Assembly (NCBI GenBank): GCA_937894495.1
Contig: CALCRR010000368.1
Span: 1 to 27,867 of the forward strand
Length of the DNA stretch: 27,867 bases
DNA from: an uncultured Ruminococcus sp.
Lineage (GTDB): Bacteria; Bacillota; Clostridia; Oscillospirales; Ruminococcaceae
Direction of reading: 5' to 3'
Under the pieces are notes generated by a model. The model was not told the DNA's origin. It did not search any database and saw only the letters and a list, made by a program, of their open reading frames with translations. Shown here one piece after another: positions 24,536 to 27,867 of this stretch (the first letter of the stretch is position 1; each line of letters opens with the position of its first letter). The translations under genes were made by a program, and so were the position numbers.

Positions 24536-24790
24536 ATGTCAAAGATCGAGATAGGCGCAGGTATTTTGCTTGCTATCGTCAGCATAATCATCATTCTTGT
24601 GGTGCTGGTGCAGGAGTCGAAGGAGCAGGGTCTTACATCTGCTATCGGCGGCGGCTACAACGACTCTTTCTACGGAAAGAATACGGGCAACACCCGTGAC
24701 GCCAAGCTCAACAGGCTCACAAGAAACAGTGCTATCATACTGTTTGTTGTAACGCTTGCAGTAAGCATAATCCACCAGGTGATGAAATAA
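24536..24790 (+). CDS. secG: Preprotein translocase subunit SecG
   Basis: 84 residues from the ATG at 24536, which follows AAGGGG at 24522-24527; a GTG at 24527 lies inside the RBS and is unlikely. Two membrane helices (about 6-26 and 62-82) flank the conserved cytoplasmic loop with LVQESKEQGLTSAIGGG, typical of SecG. It assists SecYE in export. Followed by a terminator and then by a GNAT gene and rnr. Confidence 0.95.
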   Translation: MSKIEIGAGILLAIVSIIIILVVLVQESKEQGLTSAIGGGYNDSFYGKNTGNTRDAKLNRLTRNSAIILFVVTLAVSIIHQVMK

Positions 24791-24803
24791 TTACAAGTGA
24801 GTT

Positions 24804-24828
24804 CAAGCCCTGCCCACCGCAGGGCTTG
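24804..24828 (+). terminator. Terminator after secG
   Basis: CAAGCCCTG / CAGGGCTTG with a seven-base loop, followed by TATTTTT. Confidence 0.85.
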
Positions 24829-24875
24829 TATTTTTAGATGTGAAAAGTCTGAGACTGACGGTGAGGGAGAGCAGT

Positions 24876-25637
24876 ATGCTTAAAAAATGTTCAGACCCGA
24901 ATAAAATAAAACCGCTGTTTGAGGGGTTTGATGACTCGGTGCTCTACAGCTATTTTGAGGGGCTGTGCGGCAGCGGCTTTTGCGATAACGAGGATAAGCC
25001 CACGGTGGCGGTGGTTTGCGGCGATTTTTATTTCGTCAGCGGAGATATCAGCTTTGCCGAGGATATTTTTGCCATAGCAAAAGATAATAAAAATGTGGTG
25101 TTCATGCCTGCCACCGACGACTGGGTAAAGGCTTTGCTGAGGCTGGATAACAGGCTTGAAGTATCAGAGCGTTACAGAACATCGCCCCCTGACAGCGGCT
25201 TTGACAGGGCAGCTCTGGCTAAGCTCAGAGACAGGATAAACGAGTACAGCGAGTATGAGCTTGTTCCCCTTGACGAAAAGCTTTATCAGCAGTCGCTGGA
25301 AAGTGAGTGGTCGCAGGCTTTTGTTTTTAATTTCAAAAGCTGTGAGGACTACCAAAACAGGGGCTTCGGCTGTGCTGTTACCCACGGCGGCAGGCTTATA
25401 TGCGCCGCTTCCACCTACTCGGTATACAGCAGGGGAGCTGAGGTGGAGATAGCCGCCCACCCCGACTACCGCAGACAGGGGCTGGCGACCATAGCAGGGG
25501 CGGCGTTTATTTTAGAATGTGTAAACAGAGGACTCCGCCCACACTGGGACGCAGCAAATGAGATATCGCTAAAGATAGCAAAAAAGCTGGGATTTGTTTT
25601 TAAGGAAAAATACAGCGTGGTAAAATTCAAAGAGTAA
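24876..25637 (+). CDS. GNAT-family N-acetyltransferase (PF12746-like)
   Basis: 253 residues from the ATG at 24876, preceded by GAGGGAGAG. The in-frame GTG at 24840 touches the secG terminator and has no RBS. The N-terminal half (LFEGFDDSVLYSYFEG, GDFYFVSGD) and the C-terminal GNAT core (VEIAAHPDYRRQGLATIAGAAFILECVNRGLRPHWDAANEISLKIAKKLGF in two adjoining blocks) match the two-part GNAT_acetyltran family, with RRQGLA as the acetyl-CoA loop. The substrate is unknown. It sits between secG and rnr, which are usually neighbours in Firmicutes. Confidence 0.85.
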   Translation: MLKKCSDPNKIKPLFEGFDDSVLYSYFEGLCGSGFCDNEDKPTVAVVCGDFYFVSGDISFAEDIFAIAKDNKNVVFMPATDDWVKALLRLDNRLEVSERYRTSPPDSGFDRAALAKLRDRINEYSEYELVPLDEKLYQQSLESEWSQAFVFNFKSCEDYQNRGFGCAVTHGGRLICAASTYSVYSRGAEVEIAAHPDYRRQGLATIAGAAFILECVNRGLRPHWDAANEISLKIAKKLGFVFKEKYSVVKFKE

Positions 25638-25652
25638 AAGAAAGGAAATTAA

Positions 25653-27779
25653 ATGAAGCAGGACTATAAAAAAATGATATATAACAAGCTTAAAGCGTCG
25701 GGCAAAAAGCCTGTTACCTTTAAGCAGCTGGTAAAGACCTTTAAAAAAGGTAATTTTGATTTTGATAAATTCGCCAGAACGGTGGATAAAATGAAAGCCA
25801 AAGGTGAGATAACCGAGGGCAAATACGGCTTTACCCTGACGGACCCCAAAAAGCTCAAAAAGTGCGAGGTCGTAAGGCTGCACAAAAGCTTTGGCTTTGT
25901 TAAAAATGTTGATACGGGTGAGGAGATATTCATTCCCGGCAAAAGGCTGATGGGAGCTATGCCCAGGGATATAGTTATGGTAAAGCTCACCGAGAGCAGG
26001 GGAGAGTCACCCGAGGGCGAGGTCGTATCTATCGCTGAGGAAAATTTCAATAAATTCACGGGGGAGATAGTCAGCGAGTTCGGTGAGCTGAAAATAATGC
26101 CCGATGTTATATCGAAGTATGCCCTCAGCTTTGAAAACCCAATGGGGCTGGAGCTTAACGAGGGCGACAAAGCCATTGCTGTCATCACCGAAAGGGGAGA
26201 GCGCCACAGTGAGCATAAGTGTGAGATAGTATCCTGCCTTGGCAGCTCACTGAGAGCGGCGGTATGCGCCCTGGGTATACTGGAGGTAAACGGTCTTACC
26301 CCCGTGTTCCCCTCTGAGGTGATATATGAAGCCAAGACCCTTTCGGACGGCAGGATAAGGGCTGAGGATACCGAGGGCAGGCTGGACCTGAGTGACAAGC
26401 CCATTTTCACCATAGACGGCGCTGATACCAAGGATATAGACGACGCCGTGTCGGTGGAGAGGACAGATAAGGGCTATATACTGGGCGTCCACATTGCCGA
26501 TGTATCACACTATGTGAAGCCTAAGTCCGCCCTTGATAACGAGGCTTTTAAAAGGGGCACCAGCGTTTATTACGCAAACCGTGTGATACCCATGCTGCCA
26601 AAGGAGCTTTCAAACGGCATATGCTCACTTAATCCCGAGGAGGACAGGCTTGCTTTCTCATGCCTGTGCGAGCTTGATAAACAGGGTAATATTTTGGACT
26701 ATAAATTTGCAAAGAGCGTTATACGTTCCAGAGTAAAGGGCGTGTATTCGGAGATTAACGATATCTATGACGGCTATACCTCAAGGGACATTGCCAAAAA
26801 ATATGCCGAGGTAGCAGACTGCCTGCCACTAATGAAGGAGCTGGCGGAGATACTGAAGCGCAAAAGACGTTCAAGAGGTGCGCCCGAGCTTGAGACCTCG
26901 GAGAGCGCACTTATCATAAACGAGCAGGATATATGCGTTGATGTTGTGCCAAGAACAAGGGGCTTTAGTCAGGAGATGATAGAGGACTTTATGCTGACCG
27001 CCAACGAGTGCGCCGCAAGGTTCGGCACCGAAAACGGTCTGCCCTTTGTTTACAGAGTTCACCAGCCGCCCTCTGCCGAGAAGGTGGAAGGCTTGAAGGA
27101 GCTGCTGGCAGGGCTCAACATACAGTATGTTCTGGGCGACGACCCAAAGCCGAAAAATATGGACGATATTCTCAAACTGTCCAAAAATACGGACGCTGAA
27201 AGAATAGTGAACAACGCCGTGCTCAGAAGTATGTCAAAGGCGAAGTATGATACCGAGCCGATAGGTCACTACGGTCTGGTGCTTGATGATTACGCACATT
27301 TCACCTCTCCCATAAGGCGCTATCCCGACCTTGCTATCCACAGGATAATGTCCGCTTTTTTGGACGGTTCGACAGCAGAGGAATGCCGCACAAGGTTCAA
27401 CAAATTTGCCTATGCCGCCGCCGACCAGTCCTCGGCAACAGAGCTGACAGCCATGCAGACAGAGCGTGACTGTGAGGACAGATACAAGGCTGAGTTCATG
27501 CTGTCCAAGGTGGGCGAGGTATTCGAGGGAGTTATAACCTCGGTGACAGATTTCGGAATGTTCATTGAGCTTGAAAACACCTGCGAGGGTCTTTTGCACA
27601 TAGACCAGCTTGACGAAGGCTACTACGAGTCGGACGGAATGACCTACCTTAAAAATTTCAGCAGCGGCGATGAATACAGAGTAGGTCAGCGCATAAAAGT
27701 AAAGGTCATGGGCGCAAATGTAAACTCGGGCAAGGTAGACTTTGAACCTGCGGAGGAATACATTTATTCAAATCTATAA
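25653..27779 (+). CDS. rnr: Ribonuclease R (3'-5' exoribonuclease, RNB family)
   Basis: 708 residues, normal length. Domains in order: N-terminal winged-helix region (about 1-70), cold-shock/OB domains (HKSFGFVKNVDTGEEIFIPG near 75-95), the RNB catalytic core from about 230 with IDGADTKDIDDAVS holding the metal-binding Asp residues, and a C-terminal S1 domain (about 622-700, EGVITSVTDFGMFIELE). It degrades structured RNA and works with SmpB-tmRNA in quality control; smpB often follows rnr and may lie beyond the window. RBS AAAGGAAA, 15 bases after the GNAT stop, so the two genes are probably co-transcribed. Confidence 0.97.
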   Translation: MKQDYKKMIYNKLKASGKKPVTFKQLVKTFKKGNFDFDKFARTVDKMKAKGEITEGKYGFTLTDPKKLKKCEVVRLHKSFGFVKNVDTGEEIFIPGKRLMGAMPRDIVMVKLTESRGESPEGEVVSIAEENFNKFTGEIVSEFGELKIMPDVISKYALSFENPMGLELNEGDKAIAVITERGERHSEHKCEIVSCLGSSLRAAVCALGILEVNGLTPVFPSEVIYEAKTLSDGRIRAEDTEGRLDLSDKPIFTIDGADTKDIDDAVSVERTDKGYILGVHIADVSHYVKPKSALDNEAFKRGTSVYYANRVIPMLPKELSNGICSLNPEEDRLAFSCLCELDKQGNILDYKFAKSVIRSRVKGVYSEINDIYDGYTSRDIAKKYAEVADCLPLMKELAEILKRKRRSRGAPELETSESALIINEQDICVDVVPRTRGFSQEMIEDFMLTANECAARFGTENGLPFVYRVHQPPSAEKVEGLKELLAGLNIQYVLGDDPKPKNMDDILKLSKNTDAERIVNNAVLRSMSKAKYDTEPIGHYGLVLDDYAHFTSPIRRYPDLAIHRIMSAFLDGSTAEECRTRFNKFAYAAADQSSATELTAMQTERDCEDRYKAEFMLSKVGEVFEGVITSVTDFGMFIELENTCEGLLHIDQLDEGYYESDGMTYLKNFSSGDEYRVGQRIKVKVMGANVNSGKVDFEPAEEYIYSNL

Positions 27780-27823
27780 TGTGCTCGCCGCACGGGGTAA
27801 TTCCCCCGCCTATGCCTCTAGAA

Positions 27824-27851
27824 GCAAGAAGCAAGAGGCAAGAAGCAAGAG
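27824..27851 (+). repeat. Four-copy GCAAGAR heptamer repeat downstream of rnr
   Basis: GCAAGAA, GCAAGAG, GCAAGAA, GCAAGAG in tandem, preceded by CTAGAA and followed by TCCTC and CAGAC. It resembles the repeat at 21696-21723. The intergenic part from 27780 to 27823 holds only a small CGGGG/CCCCG hairpin. Confidence 0.75.
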
Positions 27852-27867
27852 TCCTCTTTTCAGACTT

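Noticed and set aside
25664..26431. 255-residue minus-strand open frame opposite rnr
   Set aside because: It lies within the conserved OB and RNB domains of RNase R; Ser/Leu-rich shadow with no start signals.
27824..27851. CRISPR-like repeat
   Set aside because: The units are seven bases with no spacers and no cas genes nearby; it is a simple tandem heptamer.

Overview
The window looks like a piece of chromosome from a fibre-degrading, Gram-positive gut clostridium, most likely Ruminococcus or a close relative in the Oscillospiraceae. The evidence is a secreted GH5 glycanase ending in a type I dockerin (a cellulosome signature), a cytoplasmic GH43 beta-xylosidase, an AT-rich sigma-A promoter style, strong GGAGG-type ribosome binding sites, and Firmicutes housekeeping order (secG near rnr, rplM-rpsI). 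The species cannot be fixed from the sequence alone. No phage, IS element or CRISPR array is visible.

Layout. 1-2241: the 3' part of an unrecognised acidic protein, then the dockerin-bearing GH5 enzyme, ending in a terminator shared with the convergent GH43 gene. 2297-3855: GH43 beta-xylosidase (minus strand) with a clear promoter and operator-like palindromes at its start point. 4019-6820: recG with its own promoter, then a four-helix membrane protein of unknown function. 6861-20008: a type IV pilus locus, described below. 20019-21829: pnuC (+), converging on rplM-rpsI (-). 21967-22953: an AT-rich islet of small genes, with a 92-residue protein and a possible 25-residue membrane peptide on the minus strand, divergent from two overlapping XRE-type regulators. 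22971-24332: an SPFH/band-7 membrane protein and two tandem serine tRNAs (minus strand). 24407-27779: secG, a GNAT acetyltransferase and ribonuclease R. The last bases hold a GCAAGAR heptamer repeat.

The centrepiece is the pilus locus: pilC (platform), a PilM-PilN fusion laid out like GspL, a PilO-like protein, three prepilin-like proteins, a prepilin peptidase on the opposite strand, and the extension (PilB) and retraction (PilT) ATPases. The three prepilins resemble the K, I and J minor pilins of a pilus tip by order and N-terminal sequence. Two of them carry very large outer domains (776 and about 676 residues); one has InlB-like repeats, and the other has visibly mosaic base composition. 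No ordinary small major pilin is present. My inference is a retractable pilus with a large, possibly variable adhesive tip. Next to a cellulosomal enzyme, this suggests binding to plant fibre or mucosal glycans. The pilC transcript starts at a good promoter, carries a compact structured leader, and has a cre-like box upstream, so pilus expression may be tied to carbon state.
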